A DNA stretch of 49,439 nt from Planctomycetota bacterium (GCA_002686595.1 NYXZ01000093.1:22163-71601); one strand, 5' to 3'; positions 19,557 through 28,663 are shown, counted from the first letter of the stretch. Numbers and translations are program-made. The notes: generated by a model from the letters alone, not told the origin.

Positions 19557-20186
19557 ATGAGCGAGGAGCTGACCCCCGCCAGCGAATGCCGCTTTGAACC
19601 GCCGCCCATCAAGGGTTCGCGCTTCATCGCCCATCTGGCCCCCGCCGCAGATGAAGACGAAGCCCGTTCCGTGCTTGCGCGCCTGGCACAGGAGTTCTCC
19701 GACGCGCGCCACATCTGTTGGGCCATGCGCATCGGCAACTCAACACGCCCGGGCTTTCTTGAGCGTGCCAACGACGACGGTGAGCCCTCGGGTTCCGCGG
19801 GTCGCCCGATCCTGGCCCAGCTCGAAGGGCACGGTGTCACCGACGCCGTGGCTGCCGTGGTGCGCTATTTCGGAGGCGTGAAGCTCGGCGTCGGTGGCCT
19901 GATGCGCGCCTACGGCGGAGCCGCCGGCCAGTGCCTGGACCGCATGCCCACGCGCGCCATCGTGCGCCTGTGCCGCTTGACCCTGAACTTCGCCTGGGAT
20001 CAGTCAGGCGTCGTTGAAGCCCTGCTGGCGGCGGAGCACATCAACCCCCTCTCGGCGGACTACGGCGAGGCCGTCGAACTAGTGATCGAGTTTCCCGAAG
20101 CCGAACGGCAACGCCTGACCGGCGCCCTCATGGATTGCACCGCCGGTAGAATCAACCTGAAGGCCACTGCGGAAGCAGATAGCTGA
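19557..20186 (+). CDS. yigZ: YigZ/IMPACT family protein (UPF0029)
   Basis: A 209-residue cytoplasmic protein of the YigZ/IMPACT family. The UPF0029 domain covers residues 10-125 and holds the family hallmarks KGSRFIAHLAPA, DARHICWAMRIG, NDDGEPSGSAGRPI and VVRYFGGVKLGVGGL. Residues 140-205 correspond to the DUF1949 ferredoxin-like second domain. Members are linked to translation control and ribosome-associated stress; the bacterial role is not settled. It begins 15 bp after the oxidase gene and may share its transcript, though no functional link is evident. Length and motifs are complete, and the identification is secure. Confidence 0.9.
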   Translation: MSEELTPASECRFEPPPIKGSRFIAHLAPAADEDEARSVLARLAQEFSDARHICWAMRIGNSTRPGFLERANDDGEPSGSAGRPILAQLEGHGVTDAVAAVVRYFGGVKLGVGGLMRAYGGAAGQCLDRMPTRAIVRLCRLTLNFAWDQSGVVEALLAAEHINPLSADYGEAVELVIEFPEAERQRLTGALMDCTAGRINLKATAEADS

Positions 20187-20414
20187 CAGAATCACCACGA
20201 CCAGGAACTGGTCGCGCCTATCTGCACCCAACGCTCCAGCCAGTCTGCCGCGGATCATCTTCGATGAACGAGCTCTGGCGGCCACCTTCCTAGCTGTTGC
20301 TCTGAGCCTGCTGGCTATCCGTGCGGCGCCGCCCTTCCCCGAGGGTGAAGGTGGCGGAGCTCAGCCCTGAAGCATGGATAGTCGTCTCATCCGCAGAAGT
20401 GCCTCCGACCCCAA
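20187..20414. other. Convergent spacer with a possible gene remnant
   Basis: The gap lies between yigZ and a convergent gene. On the plus strand an open frame from 20161 to 20370 contains RALAATFLAVALSLLAIRAA, which looks like a single transmembrane helix, preceded by basic residues. No ATG, GTG or TTG lies in frame upstream of it. It may be the N-terminal remnant of a lost membrane-anchored protein, or chance. No terminator with a T-run was found. Confidence 0.3.
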
Positions 20415-22247
20415 TCAGGGGCAGAAATCCACCTGCAGGCCATCGGAGAGGTTGTAGCCCGCGCCTCCAGCAATCGCATCGCGGTACCAAAACTGGAAGT
20501 ACCAGCGCGCTCCAGGAAGGAGCTGCCCGGCGCCGGACCCCGCCGGAGGGGAGGAGAAGTCCAGCGGGAAAGCGGCGTCACCGATTCCATTTGTCTGAAT
20601 CGGATGGAAGCGGAAGAGGCCCGCTCCGCCACTGCCCACACAGCGGAAGCCGTTGCCAAAGGCCTGGTTGGCGCTGGCGCCGCCGTAGTAGAAAACGCCC
20701 CACTGCTGCGCAGGTGTGCCGGCCACCGTCAGCACGAAATCCTCCGCCGCCACACTAGTCGTTCCACTGGAACCAATCGTCGCGCCGGCCCCGGCGGAGT
20801 TGGCGGCGCCAGTGCAGTAGTTGCTGGTGCCCCCGGCACAGGAACCGTCTCCCAGGGTTCCGTCGGCTTGAACATTCTGGGCGTAGATATCCCCCATGTC
20901 CGAACGGCGGTCGGTCCAGGCGACGCGCAGCATGTCATCAGCGCCCATCACGCCACGGATCTCGCTCTTGTCCGCTGCCACATCCGAGGCCGTAACGATG
21001 CCGCCCCAGGGCGATGAACCATCTTCGAGCAGGCGCACAACGCCCACCTCCACATGGAAAAGTGTGACGATATCCATGAACACCGCGGCTACGCCATCTT
21101 GGGTCAGAATCGCCCGCGGCTGGTATTCCATGTTGCCCCCCACCGGCGCCACCTCGAGTCCGGCAGCTCCCCACAGGCGCTGGCCGGTGCGCGAAATGCG
21201 TTGGGCGGTGAGCCCAACATTGGCGCCGCCGCCGTCCTTCTCGGTGTAGAAGAAGTATGTGTCTCCGGTGGCCGTGTTGTGGGCCATGGACGGATCCACC
21301 ATCTGGCGCCCGGCTTCGATGGAGATGGGCATGCCGTCGGTTCCGAACAGCTCTGTGCCCGTGGCGTCTAGGTGTTGGAAACGACTGACATTTGTACCGC
21401 TCTCCGAAGCGTACCAGGTGATCAGGGCGCCGCCGGAACCATCCGCCTCCATGCGCGGCCAAGCCATGGACGGCAGGCCGGCCAGATCGTAGACCACCGT
21501 GGGATAGCTCCCCCACTGGGGGTTGGCCAGGCCATCGAACTTCTGAGCGTACACATGGGCAATCGCCGTGCTGGAAATGTCGCGGACCCACGAAAGGATG
21601 AAACCATCACCGGGAGTGGCCACTACATCCGGGTATCCGGGTCGCTCGTTTGTCGAGGCACTGGCGGGCACGCCTCCGGCGCCGTACAGCTGGTTACCTG
21701 ACGGCATCACGCGCTGCACGAGGATGTCGCCATCTCCCGTGCTCTGCAGTTGGTGATACCAGGCGAACAGGAAGTCGCCAGAGCTCAGCTCCGTAACCGC
21801 CGGTTGGCCGTCGAAGTCATCATCTGAAATGAGCGTCACACCGTCCGGCCCCCAGAGCATGCTGCCATCGGGCGCCACGCGGTAGGCGAACATGTCCATG
21901 TCCCAGCCTGAACGCCCGTCGGCAATTACCAACACCGCATTGCCGGAAGAGTCGCAGAGCATGTCCCAGTCGGTCAACCAACCGGACTGGGGATGGGTGC
22001 TGATGGCGATCCCATTATGGGGAAACATCTCATTTCCAGCCGCGTCAAGCCGTTGCAGGTAGAGATCGAAGTTCCCGCTGTGCTTGTCAAACCACCCGAT
22101 GTAGGTGCTGCCGTCCGGCGCCTGGGCCATGCGCGTCATGGTTTGCTGGTTGTTGGCGTCACAGACGGCCAGATTGGCCCCGGGGTCCGATGACCATTGG
22201 GCGAAGGCGGGCATGGAAAGCAGGCTGAGAACGAGAAAATGTCGCAT
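20415..22247 (-). CDS. Secreted propeller-like repeat protein with shared C-terminal tail domain
   Basis: A 610-residue exported protein. The frame is open to 22421, but the ATG at 22247 gives a clean signal peptide (MRHFLVLSLLSMPAFA) and is preferred. Residues 20-465 contain repeats around patterns such as GWFDKHSGNFDLYLQRLD, FAWYHQLQSTGDGDI, LITWYASESGTNV and AWTDRRSDMGDIYAQN. These W-x-D-x-R and D-I-Y-A-Q blades are known from secreted, probably propeller-forming proteins of planctomycetes and Bacteroidetes. Residues 474-610 are the tail domain (NYCTGAANSAGAGATIGSSG at the start, YNLSDGLQVDFCP at the end), closely matching the tail of the arylsulfotransferase-like protein. No enzymatic motif was recognised; a surface-binding or adhesive role is a guess. 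Confidence 0.78.
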   Translation of the reverse strand: MRHFLVLSLLSMPAFAQWSSDPGANLAVCDANNQQTMTRMAQAPDGSTYIGWFDKHSGNFDLYLQRLDAAGNEMFPHNGIAISTHPQSGWLTDWDMLCDSSGNAVLVIADGRSGWDMDMFAYRVAPDGSMLWGPDGVTLISDDDFDGQPAVTELSSGDFLFAWYHQLQSTGDGDILVQRVMPSGNQLYGAGGVPASASTNERPGYPDVVATPGDGFILSWVRDISSTAIAHVYAQKFDGLANPQWGSYPTVVYDLAGLPSMAWPRMEADGSGGALITWYASESGTNVSRFQHLDATGTELFGTDGMPISIEAGRQMVDPSMAHNTATGDTYFFYTEKDGGGANVGLTAQRISRTGQRLWGAAGLEVAPVGGNMEYQPRAILTQDGVAAVFMDIVTLFHVEVGVVRLLEDGSSPWGGIVTASDVAADKSEIRGVMGADDMLRVAWTDRRSDMGDIYAQNVQADGTLGDGSCAGGTSNYCTGAANSAGAGATIGSSGTTSVAAEDFVLTVAGTPAQQWGVFYYGGASANQAFGNGFRCVGSGGAGLFRFHPIQTNGIGDAAFPLDFSSPPAGSGAGQLLPGARWYFQFWYRDAIAGGAGYNLSDGLQVDFCP

Positions 22248-22537
22248 GGGGCTCTGGGGGTTAGGGGATCCTCTGAGATCGATTCTGTGTGAGGTTTGGT
22301 GTTTCCGCAAGGTCACCAGGTTCCAAGCAAAAGTGATATGTGCCTCGGAGGTGCAACGCCCTATCGCTTGCACAGCCCAACGTCCGGCCCTCCACCGCTC
22401 GTTACAGCCGTTAGGCAGCACCTTATTAACTACCCCTCACACACAGATGAACCGCATCAAGCGCCATATGGCGGCCATATCACCTGCTGCCTGTTTCCCA
22501 CTGCTCGCCCACACCGGGATGGGCTTTGGCCCCGATA

Positions 22538-22592
22538 GCGCACCGGCATCGGGGGGCGCACCGGCAGCGCGGGGGCGCACCAGCATCGCGGG
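22538..22592 (+). repeat. Three tandem copies of an 18-19 bp GC-rich unit
   Basis: Units start at 22538, 22556 and 22575 with the pattern GCGCACCGGCATCGGGGG and small changes (CAGCGC in the second, ACCAGCATCGCGGG in the third). They lie in the divergent spacer upstream of the multiheme cytochrome gene. Function unknown; could be slippage-generated or a regulator-binding array. Confidence 0.6.
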
Positions 22593-22689
22593 CCTCTGCT
22601 CGGTACATGGACAGCCATGGCGCCTGGAGCACGCCGGGGTCTGATTCGCGTTCCACTAAACCAACTCTCTTGGACCGAAATCAGGCCTA

Positions 22690-22728
22690 GACCCTCTCCA
22701 GACCCTGCCAGTGGCCTGGAGCGGGGTC
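22690..22728 (+). terminator. GC-rich hairpin followed by a short T-rich stretch
   Basis: GACCCTCTCCAG at 22690-22701 pairs with CTGGAGCGGGGTC at 22716-22728, with a one-base bulge, and is followed by TTTC. It is terminator-like on the plus strand, although no plus-strand gene ends just upstream apart from the weak 65-codon frame. It could instead be a leader structure for the cytochrome gene at 22898. Confidence 0.3.
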
Positions 22729-22897
22729 TTTCGCGCCCTCCCTGACCCTCAGTAAACGCGATCCATCCCCCCTGGAACAAAAAACCGGGATAGTCTGTCA
22801 GTAGGTCATCAGAGGTCCGCGTCCGGTTTGATGCGCCCCCGCCGTGGGGGGCGAGCGAGGGCAACCTCCAGCATCCCCTCAGTTCCCAACCCCCACC

Positions 22898-25800
22898 ATG
22901 TCCAAGCGCACATCCATCCGTCCCTTGAACGCGACCCTCGGCCTCCTGGCGCTCTCCTTCATCGCCCTGCCCCTGGTGCTGGCGGAAGGCCCGGGTCAGG
23001 ACGCGCGCTCCCTCGGGATTGAGCAAGCCGCGGCCCAAGCCAGCCCCGGCGGCCACGGACAAGCTCTGCCCAACCCGCACCGCGGCGCGGCAGCCGAGCC
23101 GACCATCACCCGCACCGCGGACGGCAGCCTGCTCGTGGAAGGCGAGACCGGCAACCAAGTAATCAAGAGCTGCGTGCGGCCCACGGAAGACCCCGGAGCC
23201 CATCCGGAGTTCGGTCCCAACTTCGATTCTACTCGAGCTACCTCAGGCGTGGTCGCCGCCCGCGGCTCCGCCGCCACACCCATCGGCGGCACATCCTCAT
23301 CCGGTGGCGGCACCCGCGGCCCCGGCGCGCCCATGCCCGGCGGCACCGGCATCGGCAAGGGTCCCGCCAATGTCTACCCGGGTTGTCTCTTCTGCCACTG
23401 GGAGATTGAAAACCCCACGGAGAACATGATGGGCGGCTTTGAGCTCGACTGCACGTTCTGTCACGGGGGAGATCCAATGGCGACATCCAAGGCCGCGGCC
23501 CATGTCCATTCAGATGGATCTGTTGTCTACGACAAGCGCGTCCCCCCCCTGGGCGCTGATTTGGCCTATCAGAAGTTCATCAACCCCTCCAACCTGCGCA
23601 CGGTGGACACTACCTGCGGCCTTTGCCATCCGACCAAGGCCTCGGATGTGAAGAAGAGCCTGATGGCCACCAACGCCGGCCACCTGACCGGCGGCTTCTA
23701 CCAGAACAACGTGGTCAACTCGAAGCATCCCATCTACGGCAACTTCGCCATCGCCGACACCGATGGTTATGTGCCTTCCGGGGACGGCGCCCTCTACAGC
23801 ATCCAGGACATGAAGGTCTTCGACCCCACCGAGGATCCCTCCCTGTTCTCAACCCATTACACAGCCGTCCCCAGCCAGTCCTGCGCCCGATGCCACCTGT
23901 GGTCGCGGGGCAAGGGCTATCGCGGCGCCGCGGGGCAAGATGGCGTTTATCGCGCCGATGGTTGCGTTGCCTGCCACATGCCCTATGCCAACGACGGGCT
24001 CTCCCTCTCGGCCGATAAAATGATCGACCATACGGAGACCGGCCACCCGAAATACCACTCGGTTACCAAGCAGGTGCCGACGGAGCAGTGCCTGCACTGT
24101 CATCACCGGGGCGCTCGCATCGGCCTGACCTTCACTGGTCGCGCTCAGATGCCGCCGCGCATGCCATCGGGCCCCGGTGTCCCGGGCACAACCGACGAGA
24201 AGTTCAACACCAACTACCACTATACGGTTGCCGATACGAACCCGCCTGATATCCATCACGAGCTGGGCATGCACTGCATCGACTGCCACACAGCCGAGGG
24301 CATCATGGGCGACGGCAATCTGTGGGGCCACATGGACCAGGCCACCAAGATCGAATGCCGTGCCTGCCATGGCACCCACAACTCCTTGCCGACCCTGACG
24401 GACAACGACGGCGGCATCTTGGAAAATGTGGAGCAGGTCATTGGCCAAGGTTTCGTATTGACCTCAAAGGTCACGGGCGTCGAACACCAGATGCCGACGG
24501 TCATGTCCGTCATCGCGAGCAACCCCCTGGCTCAAGCGGCCATGACAGATGACCACCTCAAGGACAATGGAGGCCTTGAGTGCTATGCCTGCCACACCTC
24601 TTGGATTCCCAACTGCTTCGGTTGCCACTTCGAACGCGATGAGCAGGATGTGGGCCTGAACCTGATGACCAATCAGTACGAGGTCGGCAAGGTCACCTCG
24701 AACAACAAAATCTTCGAGGCCCTGCGCCACTTCAGCCTGGGCCCCAACAGCGAAGGTCGCATCGCGCCCTATATCGTTTCATGCATGCCCATCGCAGATG
24801 TCACGGCTCCCGATGGCAGCAAAATCATGGACTTCAAGATGCCCGTGACCTCAAACGGTCTCTCGGGCCTGGCCCACAACCCGGTTCAGCCCCACTCGGT
24901 GCGCGGCGCCGGCGAGGTGCGCACCTGTGCCGAATGTCACCGCTCCCCCGCGTCCCTGGGCCTGGGCTCCGGCAACTTCGCCGTCGCCCGGCGCAACATC
25001 TTCACCGCCGGTTCGTCCGGGCTGACGGCTCACGACCGCAAGGCGGACCCGACCCAGCCGGGAGTCACCAGCACTCTCTCTGGCGCTGCCCAAGCAGTTG
25101 CCTCCAAGCCCAGTATTGTGGAAGGCTCGGCGGAATACCTATTCGTAGCCTCCGGCACTTCCGGCGTGGCGGTCTACGACAACACCAGCGGCTCCCCAGT
25201 GGGCCCGGTCCACACTATCGGCGGCGTCGATGCCATCGATGTGGCCCGCGTGGCTCGCTACCTATATGTGGTCGATGCGGGTATCGGCATTCAGATCTAC
25301 GACAACTTGGTGCCCACAGCCACCACACACCTAGCCACGGTCGCCCTCCCCAGCGCCGAACGAGTTGTGCCATCCGGCATCCACCTCTTCGTCGCCGCCG
25401 GCACGACTGGCCTGGTGCTAGTCAATGTGGCCGACCACTCGGCCCCCACCATTGAAAACACAATCGGCGCCATGGACGCGGAGGACGTGGTCGTCTACTC
25501 CCACTTCCAGGCCGGCAACGGTTTCGCCGCCCGCGCCTATGTGGCCGACCCGAGTTACGGAGTACATGTGATCGACCTGCTGCCCAACTACTCCACGGCC
25601 GCGCGCGTCGCTGGACTGCCCTTGGTGGGTGCCACTGCGGTCGACACCTACTCGCGTTGGGTAGAGGCCACGGTCACGGAACCAAACCGCGAGCACGACT
25701 ACCTGTACGTGGCCGCCGGCACGGCCGGCTTGGCGGTCTTCGACATCACCGAGCCAGACAACATCACGCCGTCAGCCACGGTCACCGACCTCGGCGGCGA

Positions 25801-26095
25801 TGTGCGCGACATCCAAGTCTCAAGCGCTCTAATCCCCGTGGGAACGGATGACTACGCCTACCTCGCCAATGCCGCCCTCGGCTTGCAGGTAGTCAACATC
25901 AACACACCCACGGCACCTGTCAACCTCGGAGCCGTGCCCGCTAGTCCCCCGGCCTCGCGGTTGCTGACTGAAATCCAGGAACTCGACCGCTTCATGGACG
26001 AGCAGGGCAACGAGCTAAAGGAGAACTCGCACCCCTTCATCACGCCCCATACGCACGCGGACATCGTGCGCCTGCTTTCGGTAACGCTGCCCTAG
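22898..26095 (+). CDS. Secreted 11-heme cytochrome c fused to a LVIVD-type beta-propeller
   Basis: A 1065-residue exported multiheme cytochrome. The frame is open from 22844, but the ATG at 22898 opens a signal peptide (MSKRTSIRPLNATLGLLA, then LSFIALPLVLA). Eleven CxxCH motifs lie between about residues 162 and 680: CLFCH, CTFCH, CGLCH, CARCH, CVACH, CLHCH, CIDCH, CRACH, CYACH, CFGCH and CAECH. Many extra His residues could provide distal ligands. Residues 720-1040 form repeats of the LVIVD type, with blades such as YLFVASGTSGVAVYD, YLYVVDAGIGIQIYD and YLYVAAGTAGLAVFD, predicted to be a propeller. A periplasmic or surface electron-transfer role is likely; partner and substrate are unknown. 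The TAG stop is formed by the CTAG tip of the palindromic repeat that follows. Confidence 0.85.
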   Translation: MSKRTSIRPLNATLGLLALSFIALPLVLAEGPGQDARSLGIEQAAAQASPGGHGQALPNPHRGAAAEPTITRTADGSLLVEGETGNQVIKSCVRPTEDPGAHPEFGPNFDSTRATSGVVAARGSAATPIGGTSSSGGGTRGPGAPMPGGTGIGKGPANVYPGCLFCHWEIENPTENMMGGFELDCTFCHGGDPMATSKAAAHVHSDGSVVYDKRVPPLGADLAYQKFINPSNLRTVDTTCGLCHPTKASDVKKSLMATNAGHLTGGFYQNNVVNSKHPIYGNFAIADTDGYVPSGDGALYSIQDMKVFDPTEDPSLFSTHYTAVPSQSCARCHLWSRGKGYRGAAGQDGVYRADGCVACHMPYANDGLSLSADKMIDHTETGHPKYHSVTKQVPTEQCLHCHHRGARIGLTFTGRAQMPPRMPSGPGVPGTTDEKFNTNYHYTVADTNPPDIHHELGMHCIDCHTAEGIMGDGNLWGHMDQATKIECRACHGTHNSLPTLTDNDGGILENVEQVIGQGFVLTSKVTGVEHQMPTVMSVIASNPLAQAAMTDDHLKDNGGLECYACHTSWIPNCFGCHFERDEQDVGLNLMTNQYEVGKVTSNNKIFEALRHFSLGPNSEGRIAPYIVSCMPIADVTAPDGSKIMDFKMPVTSNGLSGLAHNPVQPHSVRGAGEVRTCAECHRSPASLGLGSGNFAVARRNIFTAGSSGLTAHDRKADPTQPGVTSTLSGAAQAVASKPSIVEGSAEYLFVASGTSGVAVYDNTSGSPVGPVHTIGGVDAIDVARVARYLYVVDAGIGIQIYDNLVPTATTHLATVALPSAERVVPSGIHLFVAAGTTGLVLVNVADHSAPTIENTIGAMDAEDVVVYSHFQAGNGFAARAYVADPSYGVHVIDLLPNYSTAARVAGLPLVGATAVDTYSRWVEATVTEPNREHDYLYVAAGTAGLAVFDITEPDNITPSATVTDLGGDVRDIQVSSALIPVGTDDYAYLANAALGLQVVNINTPTAPVNLGAVPASPPASRLLTEIQELDRFMDEQGNELKENSHPFITPHTHADIVRLLSVTLP

Positions 26096-26284
26096 GAGCC
26101 GCTGAGTAACTCCCCACTAGGGCGAAGCAATCGACGCCGGCCGCGGCGTCAGGCTTGTCGAGCCGTGCGGAGCGGCCCCACAGGGCCGCCTCCGCCGTCT
26201 CGCCTTCCCTGCCTCGCCGCCGCTGGCCTTGCCTCGCCGCCGATGGTTTCGCCTCGCGACGGGACTTTTTCAACGGACTCATAG
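26092..26284. repeat. Dispersed palindromic repeat, copy 2 (CTAG-tipped, expanded)
   Basis: Read on the minus strand, this copy opens GAGTCCGTTGAAAAAGTCCC then GTCGCGAGGC, the same as the left end of copy 1 (15180-15293). Its other end is CTAGGAGCCGCTGAGTAACT. The interior is longer than in copy 1 because a 20-bp unit (TGCCTCGCCGCCGNTGGYYT type) occurs twice. The CTAG tip gives the TAG stop of the multiheme cytochrome gene. It lies between convergent genes, which suits a terminator role. Confidence 0.75.
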
Positions 26285-26333
26285 CCCTGGCAGCAAGCGC
26301 GCCCCTGCGCCCCAGGTGGTGGCCGACGAGCAG

Positions 26334-27044
26334 CTAGCGCAGCGGTCCCCGCGCTCGGCCCGCGCGTCGCCGATAGGGACATGACTGGTAACTCATCTCC
26401 AGACTGCAATCACCGTCAGGCTGCACACCGCAATGAAAACACAGGCTGGCAAGGGAACTCTCGTCTTCGAGCAAGCCCCGTGTCAGCTTCCCCAACAGGC
26501 GCGTGAGGTCGTCGACCTCATGGGTGGTGAAAGCTCCGATGGCACGCTGCAAGCGTTCCTCCAGCGCCTGCTCCGCCGCCTTGAATAAGGCCAGACCAGG
26601 ACCGGTGGGGCGCAGGCGCAAGATGCGTCCGTCACCTCCATCCCTGAAACGCTCGATGAATCCACGCTCCCCCATGCGGTCCAACATCAGGCTCGTGGCC
26701 GAGGGTTTGATACCCAGGGCGCGCGCCACCTCGCCCACGCGAATGCCGCGATTGAATACGAGCAACCGCAAGACACGCATCTGCTCCGGAGAGATAGGAC
26801 CGCCATCCACCGCCCCCAATACCGCCCGCTCAAGGTAATGGCGACGCGCCAAGGCCAGAGTGTGCAAGTTCCTGCGCAGACCTGTCAGATCACCCCTGTT
26901 GGAGCTAGATAGCTGGTGCCCCCGGGCCTGAATCCCGGGAGCACCTTCCACGACACCGGCGGGCTTGCCGCAGGGTGAGAGCCTCTCTTGTGGCTCATGG
27001 CTCCGCGCGTCAGCAGCCGGTTTATCTTGCCCAGCGCAACCCAT
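26334..27044 (-). CDS. MarR-family winged-helix regulator with a four-cysteine C-terminal tail
   Basis: A 236-residue protein. Residues 55-190 are a MarR-type winged helix: RVGEVARALGIKPSATSLML holds the helix-turn-helix at about 102-121, and FRDGGDGRILRLRPTGPG is the wing and following strand. The first 50 residues are low-complexity and may not be conserved. The tail at 200-225 has Cys202, Cys205, Cys213 and Cys222 (C-x2-C-x7-C-x8-C), which could bind zinc or an iron-sulfur cluster, or sense redox state; this is inference from spacing. Its ATG overlaps the TGA of the chemoreceptor gene upstream by one base, implying translational coupling. It is convergent with the multiheme cytochrome gene. 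Targets are unknown. Confidence 0.8.
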   Translation of the reverse strand: MGCAGQDKPAADARSHEPQERLSPCGKPAGVVEGAPGIQARGHQLSSSNRGDLTGLRRNLHTLALARRHYLERAVLGAVDGGPISPEQMRVLRLLVFNRGIRVGEVARALGIKPSATSLMLDRMGERGFIERFRDGGDGRILRLRPTGPGLALFKAAEQALEERLQRAIGAFTTHEVDDLTRLLGKLTRGLLEDESSLASLCFHCGVQPDGDCSLEMSYQSCPYRRRAGRARGPLR

Positions 27045-28663
27045 CAGAAGCCCGCCAGGTCTTTTTCGCCGAGGGCCATGATCTCTGCCTGCCCAGCGCC
27101 CTGCTCGACCTGCCCCCGTGGCCTATCCGTCAGCCCCGGCACTTGATCCACTTCCTGCCCCCGCATTCCCGCCCCTGCCCCAGGGGCGCGGCTTGGCGCC
27201 CGCGGCGACATGGGCGGCATCGGCGGCTCCTCGACTGGCACCTGCTGGCTCCCTGGCTTGGAGATCAACCCCTCCAGCTCCTGAACTACACCGCGCAGCG
27301 AGGCTGAGTGGCTGCTCAGTTCCTCCGCCGCTGCAGCCGACTCTTCTGCGTTGGCCGCATTCAACTCTGTGATGTTGCCCATCTCGCGCACGGACGTGTT
27401 GATCTGGTCCACGCCCCGCTCTTGCTCGTTTGTCGCGGTGGCGATCTCACTGATGAGCTTGCGCACGGCGGCCACATTCTCCACGACCTCGTCGAGGGCC
27501 GCTGCCGTCTCCCCCGCCAAGCTCGATCCCTGGCTGGCGTTCTTCATTGATGCCTCGATCAACTTGCCGCTGTCGCGCGCCGCATCACTGGCCCGCTCCG
27601 CCAGGTTGCGCACCTCTTCTGCCACAACGGCGAAGCCCTTGCCGGCCTCGCCCGCCCTGGCGGCCTCCACCGCTGCATTCAAGGCCAGCAAATTGGTCTG
27701 GGAAGCGATCTCGTCAATGGTCTTGACGATGCGCGAAGTCTCCTCGGCGGAGCCCTGGATTTCGTCGATGGCCCCCGTCAGGCGATCCATGGACTGCTTG
27801 CCTTGGCCGATGAGCGCCATGACCTGCCCCATGCCGCGATCCGTGTCGCCGGCCTTTTCCGCATTGGCGGAAGTCATGGCCGATATCTGTTCAATGGATG
27901 CGCCTGACTCCTGCAGGCCAGCGGCCTGTTCGCTCGAACCCTCCGCCAGGGACTGACTAGCACAAGAGACCTGGCCCGCAGCCGCGGCAACCTGATCAGA
28001 GCCCTCCGTGAGATCCGCAATGGCCGCCTGAATGGGGCGCGTGATGGAACGCGCCACCAGGAAGCTGGCGCAGAGCAAGACGGCGGCCGTTGCCAGCCCC
28101 CCGAGCAGCGCGGTCAGTGATGCCCGGGCCACCACCGCACTCAGGGCGGCCGTGCGCTCACTTGTCTGCCCATCGAGCTCCGCCGTCAAGGCCGAGAGCG
28201 CATCCAAGAAAGGCTTGTCATCAATTTTGATGGCCGCATCAATGGCTCCGATGGAAAGCCCCTGGGCGTGCAAACGCCCGGCCTCCGCCAACGCCGCGCC
28301 ATAGGCATCCACCAACTCCTCGATCTTCGCCAATCCGGCCAGCTCCACCTCGCTCAAGGCTCCGGCGCGACGATAGGCACCCAGGCTGGTCCCCATACGT
28401 TCAGCCACTGTTAGATAGCGCTCTGCGTACTTTTCCTGGCCCCGCAGCACGTAGTTCTTGAAGACATGGATACCGCCTCCATAACCCATCTCGCTGCGCA
28501 TGGTCAAAAGATGGCTGCGCTTCTCTTGCACAACCTCCAAGAACTCACGCCATTCGCCCTGGACAGCCCGCAGGCTGGTGGTAGCCACTGCTCCCATGGT
28601 CAGGGTCGCCAATACGGCGAGACCAGAGAGTCCGGCGATTTTCTTGCCCAATGTTACTTTCAT
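27044..28663 (-). CDS. Methyl-accepting chemotaxis protein
   Basis: A 539-residue transmembrane chemoreceptor. TM1 is at about residues 10-30, followed by a periplasmic helical sensor domain of about 160 residues. TM2 is at about 188-208 ([19 protein letters not shown]), then a short HAMP-like region and a cytoplasmic signalling coiled coil. The CheA/CheW-binding hairpin tip is intact: [20 protein letters not shown], then [18 protein letters not shown]. After residue 470 a Pro/Gly/Gln-rich linker leads to a C-terminal [13 protein letters not shown] similar end occurs in the truncated chemoreceptor at 28711-29241, suggesting a docking peptide. The ligand is unknown. The gene is coupled to the MarR gene downstream; no cheA or cheW is in the window. 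Confidence 0.9.
   Translation of the reverse strand: MKVTLGKKIAGLSGLAVLATLTMGAVATTSLRAVQGEWREFLEVVQEKRSHLLTMRSEMGYGGGIHVFKNYVLRGQEKYAERYLTVAERMGTSLGAYRRAGALSEVELAGLAKIEELVDAYGAALAEAGRLHAQGLSIGAIDAAIKIDDKPFLDALSALTAELDGQTSERTAALSAVVARASLTALLGGLATAAVLLCASFLVARSITRPIQAAIADLTEGSDQVAAAAGQVSCASQSLAEGSSEQAAGLQESGASIEQISAMTSANAEKAGDTDRGMGQVMALIGQGKQSMDRLTGAIDEIQGSAEETSRIVKTIDEIASQTNLLALNAAVEAARAGEAGKGFAVVAEEVRNLAERASDAARDSGKLIEASMKNASQGSSLAGETAAALDEVVENVAAVRKLISEIATATNEQERGVDQINTSVREMGNITELNAANAEESAAAAEELSSHSASLRGVVQELEGLISKPGSQQVPVEEPPMPPMSPRAPSRAPGAGAGMRGQEVDQVPGLTDRPRGQVEQGAGQAEIMALGEKDLAGF

Larger units (their letters stand above)
22248..22897. other. Long divergent intergenic region
   Basis: These 650 bp separate two divergently transcribed secreted-protein genes and must hold both promoters, but I cannot assign -35/-10 boxes with confidence. 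A 65-codon frame from ATG 22447 to 22644 begins MNRIKRHMAAISPAACFPLL, somewhat like a signal peptide, then runs through the triple repeat at 22538-22592. I regard it as a weak candidate or remnant. A GC-rich hairpin lies at 22690-22728. Otherwise nothing recognisable. Confidence 0.5.

Noticed and set aside
22457-23203. 248-codon minus-strand frame across the divergent spacer
   Set aside because: It runs into the 5' part of the multiheme cytochrome gene on the opposite strand and shows only low-complexity sequence.
24781-25455. 224-codon plus-strand frame within the cytochrome gene
   Set aside because: Out-of-frame shadow rich in Arg, His and Pro, typical of a GC-rich alternative frame.
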